This document shows positions 37,976 to 49,099 of a DNA stretch of 64,000 nucleotides, piece after piece. The notes beneath the pieces were generated by a model. That model saw only the letters and a program-made list of their open reading frames with translations. It did not search any database and had not been told where the DNA came from. How positions within the stretch are numbered: position 1 is the first letter of the stretch; each line of letters begins with the position of its first letter. The stretch is from assembly GCF_018873765.1 (NCBI RefSeq), contig NC_057916.1, positions 12,707,501-12,771,500 on the forward strand, read 5' to 3'. Position numbers and translations under genes: made by a program. Source of the DNA: Telopea speciosissima (taxonomy: Eukaryota; Streptophyta; Magnoliopsida; Proteales; Proteaceae).

Positions 37976-38448
37976 TATATTTACATATAAACCTTTCATT
38001 TACTACAATTGTAGAATGTGCAACTTGTTTAATTAGATAATTTTGCTTTAAATTCACTTTGGTTGTGTTTGTTTCATTGAAAATATTTTACGATATTTAT
38101 TGAAAATTGATATAAATTATATAAGAATTGAAAAAAGGGGAAAATGCTTTACTGAAATATAATACAAAGAAGGTAAAAATGTTGTTTTCCCAAAACTGTG
38201 ATAATATTTTACCAATATTGGTATTCCTAGCACCCATAGAGGATTCCACTGTTTTCCTTCACCCATAGTTAAGAAGAATCTCTTTAGCCAGTGATCATCT
38301 TTGTTTTTGGATGGGGCTCTAGAAGAGTAAAATACATTTCGGACCTTCAACATATAAGGGGCCGGGGCAAGTAATGACTGTAGATTCAAGGGTGAACTAG
38401 GTAACAAAAAAAAAAAAAAAGAATTCTTTCAATTAAAGTGTTATTCAT

Positions 38449-38612
38449 CAGGGTTTTAAAAATCGGTATCAAATTGACTGGATCCGAATCAGTCAAGACA
38501 TATCCCATTCCTAAATCTAGGGTTAGGGCAACTTTGGTCCGATTCTAATTCGGAGATCAAATCAGAATCAATCGGGATCCATCCGGATATCGATTCTGGG
38601 TTTTAAACTCTG
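38449..38612. mobile_element. 164-bp hAT-type MITE, 'CAGGGTTTTAAAA' family
   Basis: The left end is CAGGGTTTTAAAAATCGG and the right end GGGTTTTAAACTCTG. Flanking 8-mers TTATTCAT and ATTTTCAT match at 6 of 8 positions. It is related to 25536-25732. Confidence 0.7.
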
Positions 38613-38629
38613 ATTTTCATACAATCTAA

Positions 38630-38739
38630 GGCTGCTTTTGGTATACATTCTAGGTTGATTTTGCATTCTCGGATGACAAAAATAGTTGTTTTATCATTTG
38701 AGAATACGAATCGATCAAGAATATATTCCAAACACAGCC
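38630..38739. mobile_element. 110-bp Tourist-type (PIF/Harbinger) MITE
   Basis: It runs from GGCTGCTTTTGGTATACATT to CCAAACACAGCC, as inverted repeats, with TAA target duplications at 38627-38629 and 38740-38742. It is related to 42115-42252. Confidence 0.8.
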
Positions 38740-40321
38740 TAAAACTAGCATTAATGTCTCAATAAGTGGTGTTTTCATAGAACTTAAAACTACCATTACA
38801 TATTTATATTGGAAGGAAAATGTTTGGTCATTAGATTATCATGATCCCACTAGCCCAATTTCAAACTAGTTGAACCAGGCCTACTAATGAGGAAAAAAAA
38901 CAGGGATTTTAGGCCATCCCTGATCAGGTCAGAAAGTGTCTAACCAATACAAAATCCAAAATCAAATTTGTGACAGGGTAGAGAAAGATTCGAGAGGGAC
39001 AAGGATCACATGAGGGATGATCAGGGCTCTTAATATAAGGTTGCACTCTGATTCTGGTTTTATTTGTTTATAGAATATTGTTTGGGTTCTTAACTCTTAC
39101 ATGTCTTATTGGTTCCTGAATTATAAAGACTGAAACTGAACCCACTGTCTGAGTAAGTCATTGCTGAATACTTGACCGTTGCTTTGTCCCATATTATTTT
39201 TGAATCACAGATTTTAGAATTCTTCAATTTTGTCTGTGAAACAATTAAAAATAATCAGGAACAATAAATTTGTAGGCCATACCATAGTAACCGGTACCTT
39301 AGTGTATGACTGTGAGAAGGAGTGAGAGAGAGGTGGGGCAAGCTTAAATTGTTCCATAAAGAACTGTGCATCCCACCATGGCCCAAAATAATAGCTGAAA
39401 TTAAACAATGACAAGCACAGGACCCTATTATTTAATGAGGATGGTTAACAGTTTTCTTTATTAGGGTAAGGTTGCTTTTAGGGTCGCACTACAATGCACC
39501 GTTAGATGCTCGCACTGCAGAGTATTTTAATCCGTCAATTTATTAGAATTAAATATTTTAAAAAAAAATTTAAAGAGAGAAGAAACTTAGATATATTATT
39601 TTTTCATCTAAGATATGTCCTTAAGGGCCATGGCTCTTTAATGAACTATAAAGATAGAATATCCCATGATGTACACCAAAAAACTGAGGGGTGAAGATGG
39701 TGAAGAGAAAATCTCTTCAGTCATGAGATTTGACCCCGTTAATTTGATTGAGGCAGGATATTTTGGGCCTTTGTCAATAGAGGTGAATGATTAATGATGA
39801 GTTTTATTGTTTTAGGAGTCCAATTATAGTGTCAAATCATCGCATGTAGATTTTCCCTCTCTCAATTCTTCCCTGGATGACAAAAAACTTTCGCCCCACT
39901 TTTTTTATGTTAATGTGAAGAACATTACACAATGTGGATTTAAAAACATTAAAAAAAAAAAAGATCGAATTCTTTTCACCTATGATGAAAGAAATCCCTT
40001 ACAACAGAACCGAACCATACCATTTACCAAACGATCCAAATTGTGATTATGAGACGATTTGATTACGGTTTCTACCCTCAAACAATTAAAACCGAACTGA
40101 ACCGATTAACTCCCTGACCGGCTACGCATCTTTTTGTTTCCTCCCTGTCCAGTCTCTCTCCTCTGGCCCAAGCTTAAAAGCAGATCATGCTAGCTCGCTT
40201 GGAAGTTCCTCCTCTATCTCTCTTTTCTCAACAGTCTGCAGTCAATATTGCACCGAATTCATAAGCGTCAAAAGTTAAAACCAGAAGTGGCGTTTTGTGA
40301 TCAGAACCCCTTTTATCAGAG

Positions 40322-41366
40322 ATGAAAGGAATTGATCTCTTCTGTGCATCACCAGCCTCAACGGCCATATGTGTGAGCATGGAGAAAAGCTCTGTGGTTC
40401 TACAAGGTGGCCGGGCCATCGATCGCCACAATTACCCTCTTAGAGACGCAAGAAGAAGCACCAGAGGTCTTCTTAATCCATCATCCTCATCCTCATCTTC
40501 CTCTCACTCTCAATCTCAACCACCCACAAATTCCAAAGCTTACCCTAAAAATCAAAACCAGAAGAAGACTGATAAGAAACGCTCTGCTAAGGCTACCAAC
40601 CTCATCACCCCACCTGGTTCCTCCAGATATCTCTTGGGCGAATCCTCTTTCTTGGAAGTTTATTCGGATTTTGACCCAATCCCAGCATGGATTCCTTCTG
40701 AACCTTCAAGGCCTCTTTCTCTCAACCTTGATGATTCCCCTGCTTTGAAACCTCCTTCTTCTTCTTCTTCCTCCTCGATTACCTCTTCATCTCTTACATT
40801 AAAACCTTCTTCTTCCTCAACTCCCTCACTTCCATCTCCTGCTTTAATACCTTCTTCTTCTTCAACTCACTCCCGTCACCAGGTTCGTCTCTGTTCGTCT
40901 CTTCTCTCTCTGTCTGAATCTCTCTGTATTTCTCTGTTCTTCTGTTATTTTCTTTAATAATTGATACCTTCGTGAGGTATTGCAGGTTGTGGTTTTGAGG
41001 GTGTCATTACACTGCAAGGGCTGTGCAGGGAAAGTGAGGAAACATATCTCTAGAATGGAAGGTAAATTTGATCGATTGGGCGTTAATTTCTCTTACAAAA
41101 TCATGCAAATTTCGAAATTTAGTGGGTGTTGTTCATGTTTCTAATGCTCTTTCGTCTGGTTAATGTTGTCCACAGGGGTGACATCTTTCAGCATAGACTT
41201 TGCAACAAAGAAGGTGACAGTGATCGGAGATGTGACGCCATTGGATGTCCTCGCGAGTATTTCAAGGGTTAAGAACGCACAATTCTGGCCGTCTCCATCG
41301 CCGGCGCCTGTCCCGTTATTGGTTGGCTCGACTTCCGGACAGAATCGAGGAAGAACAATAATGTAG
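40322..41366 (+). CDS. NaKR-like heavy-metal-associated (HMA) protein, three exons
   Basis: It resembles the Arabidopsis SODIUM POTASSIUM ROOT DEFECTIVE family: small HMA-domain proteins of vascular tissue linked to ion homeostasis and, for NaKR1, to long-distance FT movement. Exons 40322-40882, 40986-41061 and 41176-41366 give 828 nt and 275 residues with consistent phases. The N-terminus MKGIDLFCASPASTAIC is the family signature. It is followed by a Ser-rich low-complexity region (about 50-187). The HMA domain (about 188-253) has the metal-binding CKGC (Cys197, Cys200), then AGKVRKHISRMEGVTSFSID and ATKKVTVIGDVTP. No C-terminal prenylation box is present (it ends RGRTIM). A 5' untranslated region rich in 'ctctc' precedes the start. 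Function is inferred from the family only. Confidence 0.92.
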
Positions 41367-42114
41367 TTTCAGAATTGGATCAGGGTTTTATGTGTGTAGT
41401 CTGTTTGAGAGAAAATGGAGGCAAAAGGAAAGATGTTTGGTTCTCCTTCTTATTATCCTCTCTGCTCATCATGTCTTGGAAGAATCAATGGCGTCTTTTG
41501 GTTATCGTTAATTTTGTCTCTGTTATGTTTGGGAAAAATCCAATTAATCCAATAATCCAAGCACTTACCACGCCTTCGTTTCTACCAATGAAATCGCTTC
41601 GTACAAAGGAAATATAAATCCGTTTTCTCTCATTTGTAATAAGATCAAATGGGCTTTTGACTAATATTTAATACTATGAAGCACCCATGAGCAATTAATT
41701 AAACCGTGAACATCTTATATAGATGCAAAGCTCGAAAACTAATTCTCCGGTCTTCCTTTGCCCAAATAATTACATAAGGTGTGACAGCCAAACGGTTTTT
41801 ATGTTCGGATAGAGCCCGCTGAGAGGGACAAAAACAAATTTTCCTGCAAACCGGACTCTAGGGATTTTCCTTGCTGCCCATAATTGTAGGAGTCAAAATG
41901 GGATCTCGCTATTTTAGAAAAAGGGGAAAAGAATGTTACTTGGTCATGTGGCTCGCATTTCTTGTATTTAGACGCAGAAAAGCATGTGTGAAAGTATCGC
42001 ATTGTGCCCAGGGAAAGGCAAAAATTCCAAATAGGTAGAAGCGTGTGGCCAGCATGCACGTGCAGGCTCTAAAGGCCTAGGCAACGATCTCTTTCCCTTT
42101 AGAAAATATTATAA

Positions 42115-42252
42115 GGTTATGTTTTGTATGCATTTTTGGAATATGGTCTTGGTTGCTTTTGCATTCTTAGACGATAAAAACAACTATTTTTGTCATTTGA
42201 GAATGCAAAATCGACCCAAAATGCAATCCAATAATGCATACCAAACACAACC
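42115..42252. mobile_element. 138-bp Tourist-type MITE
   Basis: It runs from GGTTATGTTTTGTATGCATT to ATGCATACCAAACACAACC and is flanked by TAA (42112-42114 and 42253-42255). The inner arms 'ttgcattctta' and 'gagaatgcaaaatcga' are mirrored. Confidence 0.8.
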
Positions 42253-42979
42253 TAAAACTTAAAAGAGTATTTGCGAATACATAGAAGGAGATTATTCCAT
42301 CTTTGTGCATAAGATTGTCGAGCAGCAGGGTAACTTAATAGAGAAGAGAGAAGGTAATGTGTACTATCATCCTCTCAAATGCAATACATTATCTAGTACA
42401 CCTTTGAAGTGCATCAGACGATGATCACTACACTTGAAAGGATAAAAATCCAATGCACAAATGAGGTGCACCGCCAAATACACTTTAAAACAGTACACAG
42501 CACTTAAGGGGATAAAATTTTGTATAATTTCCTCTCATAATCACCCTCCTCTCCATTAAATATGACGGCTCTTTTCTTTCTCCTTGTTAGATATATTGTT
42601 TGACTATTAAGTATTAGTGTGGGCCTGTGGGGTGTACAACATAAGCGGGGAAAGGACAATGTGTAAATCCCTCTCCCTTTATCCCGCACCAAATTTCCAC
42701 TTATAGTAGTAACTTTGATGTGCTATTATTTAAAGTATTTTTTCTTTTGTAATTAGCGAATTTCCAAAATATATGTTTTGTTGCTTCGCACATGAACAGG
42801 AGACACAACGAATTTAAACTGAGGACCCCCATCCATATTCCCTAGCTAAGTGGCCAGGTTGTGGGGTTCCAGGCATCCTTGAGTTCATCACCTCAATTTA
42901 AGAACTGATACCAACTAAAGAAAAGCCCACCCATCCACCTTAAAAAAATTGAAATCCTCTCTCTCTCTCTCTTCCAAGC

Positions 42980-43453
42980 TAGAGGTATCAATCAGTCGGT
43001 TCGACCTGGTTTCGATTGGCTTGAATCAGTCTTTGGATTCAATTGGGCCAAACCCAAGCCACCCTGATAAGAAAAAGGATGCGTTTTGGCTTGGTTCGGT
43101 TTCAGCTTTGTATTGGCTATCGGGTTGGGTTAATGGGCTATTATCTTTTGTTAATTGATTAGTACGGTTCGTTTTGGAATATTTAAAGAGAATTATTAAC
43201 AAAACCAACTTTTTTATTGATGCTTTTGCCTTCTTTTTTTCAGATTTTTTGTTTTTATTGGGTTTGGTTCGATTCTCAATTGGTTTCGGTTTCAATTGTC
43301 CAAATCGATCGGTCCAGACGATTTCAGTTTCAAACAATTTGTCAAAGTCCAGACCGAAACCTGCCCTATAAGAGTTCAGTTCTTTTAGGTTTGGGTTAAA
43401 CCAGTCAGTTTTGATTGGTCCGACCAGTTCAGGTTGAAATTTGACAACCCTGA
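42980..43453. mobile_element. Decayed hAT-type MITE, 'TAGGGGTGTCAA' family
   Basis: The left end is TAGAGGTATCAATCAGTCGG and the right end TTTGACAACCCTGA. The interior consists of 'ggttcggttt' repeats and is typical of the family. No target duplication was found and the element is longer than intact copies, so the ends are approximate. Confidence 0.5.
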
Positions 43454-44022
43454 GAATTCAGCCCACATCTCAAATATGATCTTCCAAATTAACATTTTCA
43501 GTTCAGAAATGGACCAGAAAGAGCGTATCTCAACCATGCATATAGCCCATAATCCACTGGATCTTCTCTCATTTATTTTTTCATCCATCTGATCATTGGA
43601 CGGCTGGCATAACAATTCTAACCGTTGGATCGACAGATGAGCATGTGGATCACCTAGTTTTAAACCCTACCAAATTTATAGTTCAGTAGTAGGGTCAGGT
43701 CATCCAGGGATCAACTTCAGGTGAGCCCTAAAGTATTGGCCTAGGATGGGCTTCGACAACTTCTAACCAAACGAATACTTGAGCCAACGGCCCAGCCAAA
43801 GTAAGCCATGTATAGATAGGCTGGACTCAAGCAAGAACAAATCTTTGATAGGCCCATATATATCTGATGGACTGTAAAATATGGTCCATAATTTCTACAC
43901 TTTCAGTAAAATCACAAATATACATTGTTCCTCATTAAACTAAATTTTCATTTCTTTAGTTGAAGGGAAAAAGTTCCCTTACAGAAAACTCCTTTCCTTA
44001 GTTGAATTACAATATCAAAACT

Positions 44023-44095
44023 GGGGATGTAGCTCACATGGTAGAGCGCTCGCTTTGCATGCGAGAGGTACGGGGTTCGATACCCCGCATCTCCA
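44023..44095 (+). tRNA. tRNA-Ala (anticodon UGC)
   Basis: A complete 73-nt cloverleaf. The acceptor stem pairs GGGGATG with CATCTCC (one G-U pair) and the discriminator is A. The anticodon stem pairs CTCGC with GCGAG around TTTGCAT (anticodon TGC). The A box TAGCTCACATGG and B box GGTTCGATACC are intact. There is no intron and no encoded CCA. Confidence 0.95.
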
Positions 44096-44620
44096 CTGCT
44101 TTTTTATTAGAAGGTCTAGTTCAAATAAGAAAAGTGGTGGGAGTCATCTATTTTTCTGATCTGATTCTCCTCATTAAATTGAGTGTTTGTTTTTCCGAAC
44201 CAGGAGGCCAAGGCCGGAAGGGGGCCGGGGAGGAACTTGTGATCGATATCATCTCATCTGTGGTTACGTTTGCTTGTTGCTTGTGGATATTCGTTTCCTG
44301 TTTCGGTTCTTGGAGACTAATGGAATCCATTGGAGTACATGGCCATGGTTCTTAATTGAGAACATCATGAGGTAATTAAGTTTGAGTATATAGACTTCGA
44401 ATGGGTTCTTAAAATTAAAAGTAATTGGTGAAGTTGGAAAGAGTTTATAATTATTGTTTCTACCCCAAAAAAAAATTTAATTTATTGTCTCCTTTGTGAT
44501 AAAACCTTGAAAGATGAAAAGTTGTGACAGCGAATTGGGTTTTGATAGTCTTGGCTCAAGAACAGATCGAACTTAAGAACAGTTACACTGAAACATAATC
44601 AAACAGATTTCTGCATATCT
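44096..44620. other. Gene-free stretch between tRNA-Ala and the dirigent gene
   Basis: I see no recognised gene or repeat. The right part is the probable 3' flank of the minus-strand dirigent gene. Confidence 0.4.
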
Positions 44621-44621
44621 A

Positions 44622-44661
<40 letters not shown>

Positions 44662-44670
44662 AACACACAC
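44621..44670. repeat. Compound CT/CA microsatellite
   Basis: A CT run changes into a CA run and sits about 60 bp beyond the dirigent stop codon, within its likely 3' untranslated region. Confidence 0.85.
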
Positions 44671-44731
44671 AGTGATTTGATTTGAATTTGACATTAGAAA
44701 CATATTTGCTCTATCAAATCCTAAGCACACA

Positions 44732-45727
44732 TTAGTAAGTGACGTAAACCGTAAACTGAAGCAGAGTCTCAACTCCATCGGTGGAATTCTGATCAGTAGA
44801 AGGAAGGGTCTTGACGGCGGCATATCCCCTGGCATTCACATACTTTCCCGTCCCACCCATGATAGCAAGTTGCGACTCCGTCACTGCCGTTCGATGAACC
44901 CCTAAGAAACTCAAGCTATCCGCATAACCACCGCTTTCAAACATGACGGTGAACGCCATTGTCTGACTGGTTCCATCCTCCGAGCTCACTACATAAAACC
45001 CCTGTGCCTTCCCTACCGAACCCGACCCTAACTGCTCTCCGTCTGTCACCTCATCGTCTATCACCGTCATCGTTCCAAACGTAAGGTCCTCAAGCGTGTT
45101 CCCCGCAGGCATCTTGCCACCGTTGGCTACCGGAAACGTAGATCCACCACCACCACCGTTGATCAAGTTGTTGCCGCCGTTGTTTTGAAATACAGTGTTA
45201 GTGTTACCGCCTAAGCCGGTTAAGAATGGAATGTTGTTGTTGTTGACGATTCCATTGTTACCGTTATTGAGTGGAACGCCGCTGTTAACGGGAAGAACTG
45301 CACCGTTAGGTCTAGCGAATGGGAGTTCACCGTTGACGGCTGGGTTGGTGACGATTCCGGTGACTGCTCGAGCTGAGGGGTTTGTCCCACCAACAATGTC
45401 ATGCATGAAGAAGGACATAGGTTGTTGGTTTGTACCTGAACCAACCACGGCTGAACCGGCCGATGCGGATGCAGTTGGGCCGGCAGCCACGCCAGCTGGT
45501 GGGAGTGAGACAGTGGCAGCAGGTGCAGCCGAGATAGGAATTACTTGGGTGACAGAAGGTTGGACCGGACCAAAAGCCGGTGCTGCAGGGATGACTGCCG
45601 GAGTGGGTGGCAAGACTTGGTCTAGAATGCGAGCGTGGGTGGTAGTGGTACATGCGAGGGCAAGGGCTAGCAAGAATAGATGGGCAATGGCCCTGTGCGA
45701 GGTGGAAATGGACTTGTGGAACTTCAT
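44732..45727 (-). CDS. Dirigent protein, long ESB1/DIR10-like type, intronless
   Basis: Dirigent proteins are secreted and steer the stereochemistry of phenoxy-radical coupling. The ESB1/DIR10-type members are needed for the lignin of the Casparian strip. The 331-residue frame starts with a signal peptide (about 1-32, ending THA). A Pro/Ala-rich stretch (about 36-95) follows. The first dirigent segment is MSFFMHDIVGGTNPSARAVTG (about 104-124). A low-complexity Asn/Gly-rich stretch lies at about 150-205. The dirigent barrel continues from LEDLTFGTMTVIDDEVTDG, through GFYVVSSEDGTSQ and FLGVHRTAVTESQLAIMGGT, to GKYVNARGYAAVKT. It ends FTVYVTY. Single-exon structure is normal for the family. A TATA-like box lies about 90 bp upstream. 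The antisense frame over 45195-45794 is a shadow. Confidence 0.93.
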   Translation of the reverse strand: MKFHKSISTSHRAIAHLFLLALALACTTTTHARILDQVLPPTPAVIPAAPAFGPVQPSVTQVIPISAAPAATVSLPPAGVAAGPTASASAGSAVVGSGTNQQPMSFFMHDIVGGTNPSARAVTGIVTNPAVNGELPFARPNGAVLPVNSGVPLNNGNNGIVNNNNIPFLTGLGGNTNTVFQNNGGNNLINGGGGGSTFPVANGGKMPAGNTLEDLTFGTMTVIDDEVTDGEQLGSGSVGKAQGFYVVSSEDGTSQTMAFTVMFESGGYADSLSFLGVHRTAVTESQLAIMGGTGKYVNARGYAAVKTLPSTDQNSTDGVETLLQFTVYVTY

Positions 45728-45813
45728 GATAAGATGGAAATTGAGCTTTCTTCTTTGTGAATGGCCTTCTATATCAGACTACTTTGATGTGTGACTTAAG
45801 AGAGTGGGAATGT

Positions 45814-45823
45814 CAATTTATAG
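45814..45823 (-). promoter_or_regulatory. Possible TATA box of the dirigent gene
   Basis: On the minus strand the sequence is CTATAAATTG, about 90 bp before the start codon, a normal distance for a short leader. Confidence 0.5.
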
Positions 45824-45829
45824 ATGATG

Positions 45830-47137
45830 AGTGGAAGAGGAAGGAAAAAACGAAAGAAGCAAAATTAATGGAGCTGGTGCTTACTGTGTTTCTTCCCTCG
45901 AGATGGTGTGTTTGGTTAGAACCTAAACCTCAGTGTCAACTACTATGAACTATGAAGTAGTTAAGTGACCTCAAATCTCTTTAGATAGATGACCGGAGAT
46001 TGCAAGAACTTGGACACACTAGAAAACGATCAAAACCGCTAATAAGGAATCAAGGTGGTAACTAGGGACTGTGATTCTCACAAAACGTTGGAGCTTTTAA
46101 GCTGGCCCGGACTATAATATAATTCAAGGAGTCAATACAATGATTTAAAACTTGGTGAGTGGGACCAATTTTTCTCGATTGAATTTTGTAAGTCTCTTCA
46201 CAACTCCAATCAAGTAAAGTATTTTGGGCAAATTGGATCAAGTAACTCAATGATTTAATCAAGGTAAGTTGATTTTAAAGTCAAAAGAAATGAACATTTC
46301 ATCTTTCTAATAAGTGTTATAAGTGGTTTGAAAAAAAAAAAAAAGGTGTTATACATAGATATATTTAAGAAGAGGGTTCTAAGACAAATGAAGAAACTCA
46401 TTTTGAAATCTGACAATAGAGGAAGGGGCATTTATGACATATCACCTCTTACATAATCAGTGATATGTGAGAGAGTGATCAATTTCATTTTTTGGGCTGC
46501 CATTGTACAAAACTTTTATCCTCATATTTATATCAAAAGTTTTTTGTTTCCCACTATAACCCGGTCGAATCCTTCTCATAGGGGAGACAGCCCTAGTATC
46601 AAACCACGAATTCAAACTCCTACAATTCTCAAATTCAGATGTTTGGAAGAACATTCTAAAGAGAATCACCTTAGGTTAAAGTATGCTTAATGTAAACATA
46701 AATTATGACTTTGGGCTTAAAAAATAAAAATTCTTAACTTAAAAGCCTATTGGATCAATCATTGAGGGTGTTTCTGTTCATCATCTGTTAATTTTAACTC
46801 AAGTTATGTTTGGAATGCCAAAAAAAAAAATGAAGAAGAAGATGAGAAATAAATATACATAAACTTCCATAATCGCTTCCAAAGCAATTGTACATGATGA
46901 CTTTCACTTAATCGCTATTTCTTAACGGTTTTCAATCTATTTCAGGTAGTCCTTTCTGTGATTCAAACCCATAACATGGTATCTGACTATGATACCAAAT
47001 GTTAAGTACTTGATTGATACGCCAAAGGCTTCAGTGCTAGTGAAACACGTCCCTTAAATGAAACTCCTTAACCTAGCCATCCCCTACTAGGATCATTTTC
47101 CTCTCCAACAGTCCCATGATTCCCATCTACCCAAAGC
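45830..47137. other. Gene-free stretch between the dirigent and PPR genes
   Basis: No gene was recognised. A segment near 46985-47035 ('acttgattgatacgccaaa') recurs near 26285-26305, marking a dispersed repeat of unknown type. The last part is the PPR 3' flank. Confidence 0.4.
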
Positions 47138-48586
47138 CTATGAAGCCATACAGAGCAGCTCTTTTAGGAGCTCAGTTGCACCTCCATCTGAACCACAAGA
47201 ACTCTTAACTAAAGTTTCCCAAGCATTTGAATGGAACCTCATCTTCCTCTTCTCCATCTCCTCCAAAACAAAGGAAGCATCACTCAACCTCCCACCCTCA
47301 CAGAGTCCAATAACCAAACACCAAAATGTCTCTAAGCGCGGGCAGTGCCTATCAGTGAACATTGCATTCAAAACCCTCAAAGCTCTGTCGAATTCTCCAA
47401 CCTTGCAAAACCCATCAACCATCATCCTATACGTCGCAGAGTTAGGTTCGCAACCTTCGATCTGCATTTCAACCATGGTTTTGTAAGCCTCTGCCGCCCT
47501 TCCTTCCTTACACAAGTAATTTATTAAGATATTGTACGTTACCACATCTGGCTTAAACCGCCTCTTCTTCATCTCATTGAGTAAGGCTTTTGCATCCTCA
47601 ATCTTCCCTCTCTTTCCGAGATCCGTCATCAAAACCCCAAAATTCACTAGGCGTGGTTTGCACCCTCGGTACTCCATATCAAACATCATCTTTCTTGCGG
47701 CGTCATATTTCCCCATAGAGCATAAACCCTCCATCACCAAAGCGTAGGTGACCGCATTTGGGTGTTTCCCTTTCCGGGACATGTCTTCCAGCAAACTCTT
47801 GGCCTTCTCCATATCACCCGTTTTACACAGAAACCCAATTAAGCTATTATAAGTCACTACAGTAGGTTGGACTTCCCTCTCGAGCATATCTTCAAACAGT
47901 TGGCACGCTTGTTCCCACTCGCCTTTCTCAAGCCAAGCTTTGATGATAATGTTGAAGGAAACAGAATTCTTCCGAAAACCCATCTTGGATGAGCGGTTAA
48001 AGATCTCTTTTGCATCAGCGATCCGACCGTTTTCGACCAGGACGTTGAGGAGGAAATTGAAGGACTGTAATGTACGAGTGCAATTGAAAGAGGGGATTCT
48101 ATGGAAGAGGTCGATGGCCCTCTGGGATAAATTGGATTTTCCGTAATGTTGGATTAGAGCGATAAAGAGGGTCTCTTGGCACCGTATATTGTTGTCTCGG
48201 ATGTAATCGAGAAGAGTCTCAACTGCTTCGAAATCTTGAGAACGAGCAAGTTTGTAAATGAGAGCAGAATAGGAGGGATAGTCGTGTTTGAATCCCTTTT
48301 GTTGATATTCATGGAAGATGGTTAGTGCATCATGTCGGTCATCAACTTCCTTGAGATGGGTAACAAAAGGAATAGGCGTGCGAGGTTTTGGAGAGGCTTT
48401 ACGAGGCAATCCATGGCGGCTTTTGTTTCCAGGTCTGTTTGGACGAAGAGTGCGGTATGAGACTGATTTGATCGAATGGTGAAGTATGCTTGTCCGTGTC
48501 TGATCGACAGTTCTTGTTCTCAGTGAGAACATGGAGGAAAGTAATGACCAACAGTGCACGAAGCCGCAGCCATTTACAAGCAGCAA
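47138..48586 (-). CDS. P-class pentatricopeptide repeat (PPR) protein, probably mitochondrial, intronless
   Basis: PPR proteins bind organellar RNA, one base per repeat, and act in RNA stability, processing or translation. The 482-residue intronless frame resembles the Arabidopsis At1g07740-like group. A basic, Ser/Arg-rich N-terminus of about 60-80 residues suits a mitochondrial presequence. About ten 35-residue repeats follow, for example VVTYNSLIGFLCKTGDMEKA, AVTYALVMEGLCSMGKYDAA, VVTYNILINYLCKEGRAAEA and SATYRMMVDGFCKVGEFDRA. There is no E, DYW or SMR domain, so it is P-class. The start could be the first Met or Met19 (MFSLRTRT); both would leave a targeting peptide. The RNA target cannot be read with confidence. 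A foldback MITE lies 260 bp upstream. Confidence 0.92.
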   Translation of the reverse strand: MLLVNGCGFVHCWSLLSSMFSLRTRTVDQTRTSILHHSIKSVSYRTLRPNRPGNKSRHGLPRKASPKPRTPIPFVTHLKEVDDRHDALTIFHEYQQKGFKHDYPSYSALIYKLARSQDFEAVETLLDYIRDNNIRCQETLFIALIQHYGKSNLSQRAIDLFHRIPSFNCTRTLQSFNFLLNVLVENGRIADAKEIFNRSSKMGFRKNSVSFNIIIKAWLEKGEWEQACQLFEDMLEREVQPTVVTYNSLIGFLCKTGDMEKAKSLLEDMSRKGKHPNAVTYALVMEGLCSMGKYDAARKMMFDMEYRGCKPRLVNFGVLMTDLGKRGKIEDAKALLNEMKKRRFKPDVVTYNILINYLCKEGRAAEAYKTMVEMQIEGCEPNSATYRMMVDGFCKVGEFDRALRVLNAMFTDRHCPRLETFWCLVIGLCEGGRLSDASFVLEEMEKRKMRFHSNAWETLVKSSCGSDGGATELLKELLCMAS

Positions 48587-48847
48587 ATGTTGTTAAATTC
48601 ACAGCTCTCATTATCAGAAATCTAGATTGTGTTTGGAATGCATTCTCAAAATAGATTATGAGTTTAGAACCCATTCTAAAATTTAATTCTTTTCTATAAC
48701 CCATTTTAGGCGCTCACCCCTACGGTGGGAGTAAAGGTGCAACTTTATTTATTTATGAAAAAGTATTTCTAAGAGATATTTTCACATTAAATGTTATATA
48801 TTTATCTCACATGAACTTTCCCCTATTTAGAAAACCTTTTCTTCACC

Positions 48848-49083
48848 GAATTTGGATCCTTTGCAGTCTGCGCTCAATTCACAGGCCACCTCGTAGAATT
48901 AATGTTGATCCAATGGTTGGTAGATGGTGGTCTGACATTTTTTTTTAATTTTGAGTAAAAATTTTGAATTTTGAATTGTCGTCATCTATCAACCATTGGA
49001 TCAGCATTAATTCCACGTGACGACCTATGAGTTGAGCGCAGCACGATGGCCGTTCAACTCCAAGCCGTAGAGGATCCAAATCC
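48848..49083. mobile_element. 236-bp foldback MITE upstream of the PPR gene
   Basis: The ends are GAATTTGGATCC and GGATCCAAATCC. The arms of about 80-100 bp include 'ctgcgctcaa', 'attaatgttgatccaatggt' and their mirrors. Flanking 9-mers TTCTTCACC (48839-48847) and TTCTCCATC (49084-49092) match at 7 of 9 positions. Confidence 0.75.
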
Positions 49084-49099
49084 TTCTCCATCCCCTTGT

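Larger units (their letters stand above)
34940..40321. other. Gene-free region between UXS and the NaKR-like gene
   Basis: No coding region was recognised. The proximal part (to about 35250) is the probable UXS 3' untranslated region. The rest contains the MITEs, tandem duplication and SINEs listed separately. The stretches 36860-37790 and 38760-40100 show only AT-rich sequence without recognisable elements; 40030-40110 resembles hAT-MITE 'aaccgaact' remnants. Confidence 0.5.
41620..44022. other. Gene-free stretch between the NaKR-like gene and tRNA-Ala
   Basis: It holds a Tourist-type MITE and an hAT-like MITE, listed separately, and a segment near 42350-42525 with repeated 'gtgcatc/ggtgcac' and 'ggataaaa' phrases that may be another decayed foldback. 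No gene was found. Confidence 0.45.

Noticed and set aside
45195-45794. 199-codon open frame antisense to the dirigent gene
   Set aside because: It is the mirror frame of a GC-rich, low-complexity coding sequence and has no family resemblance.
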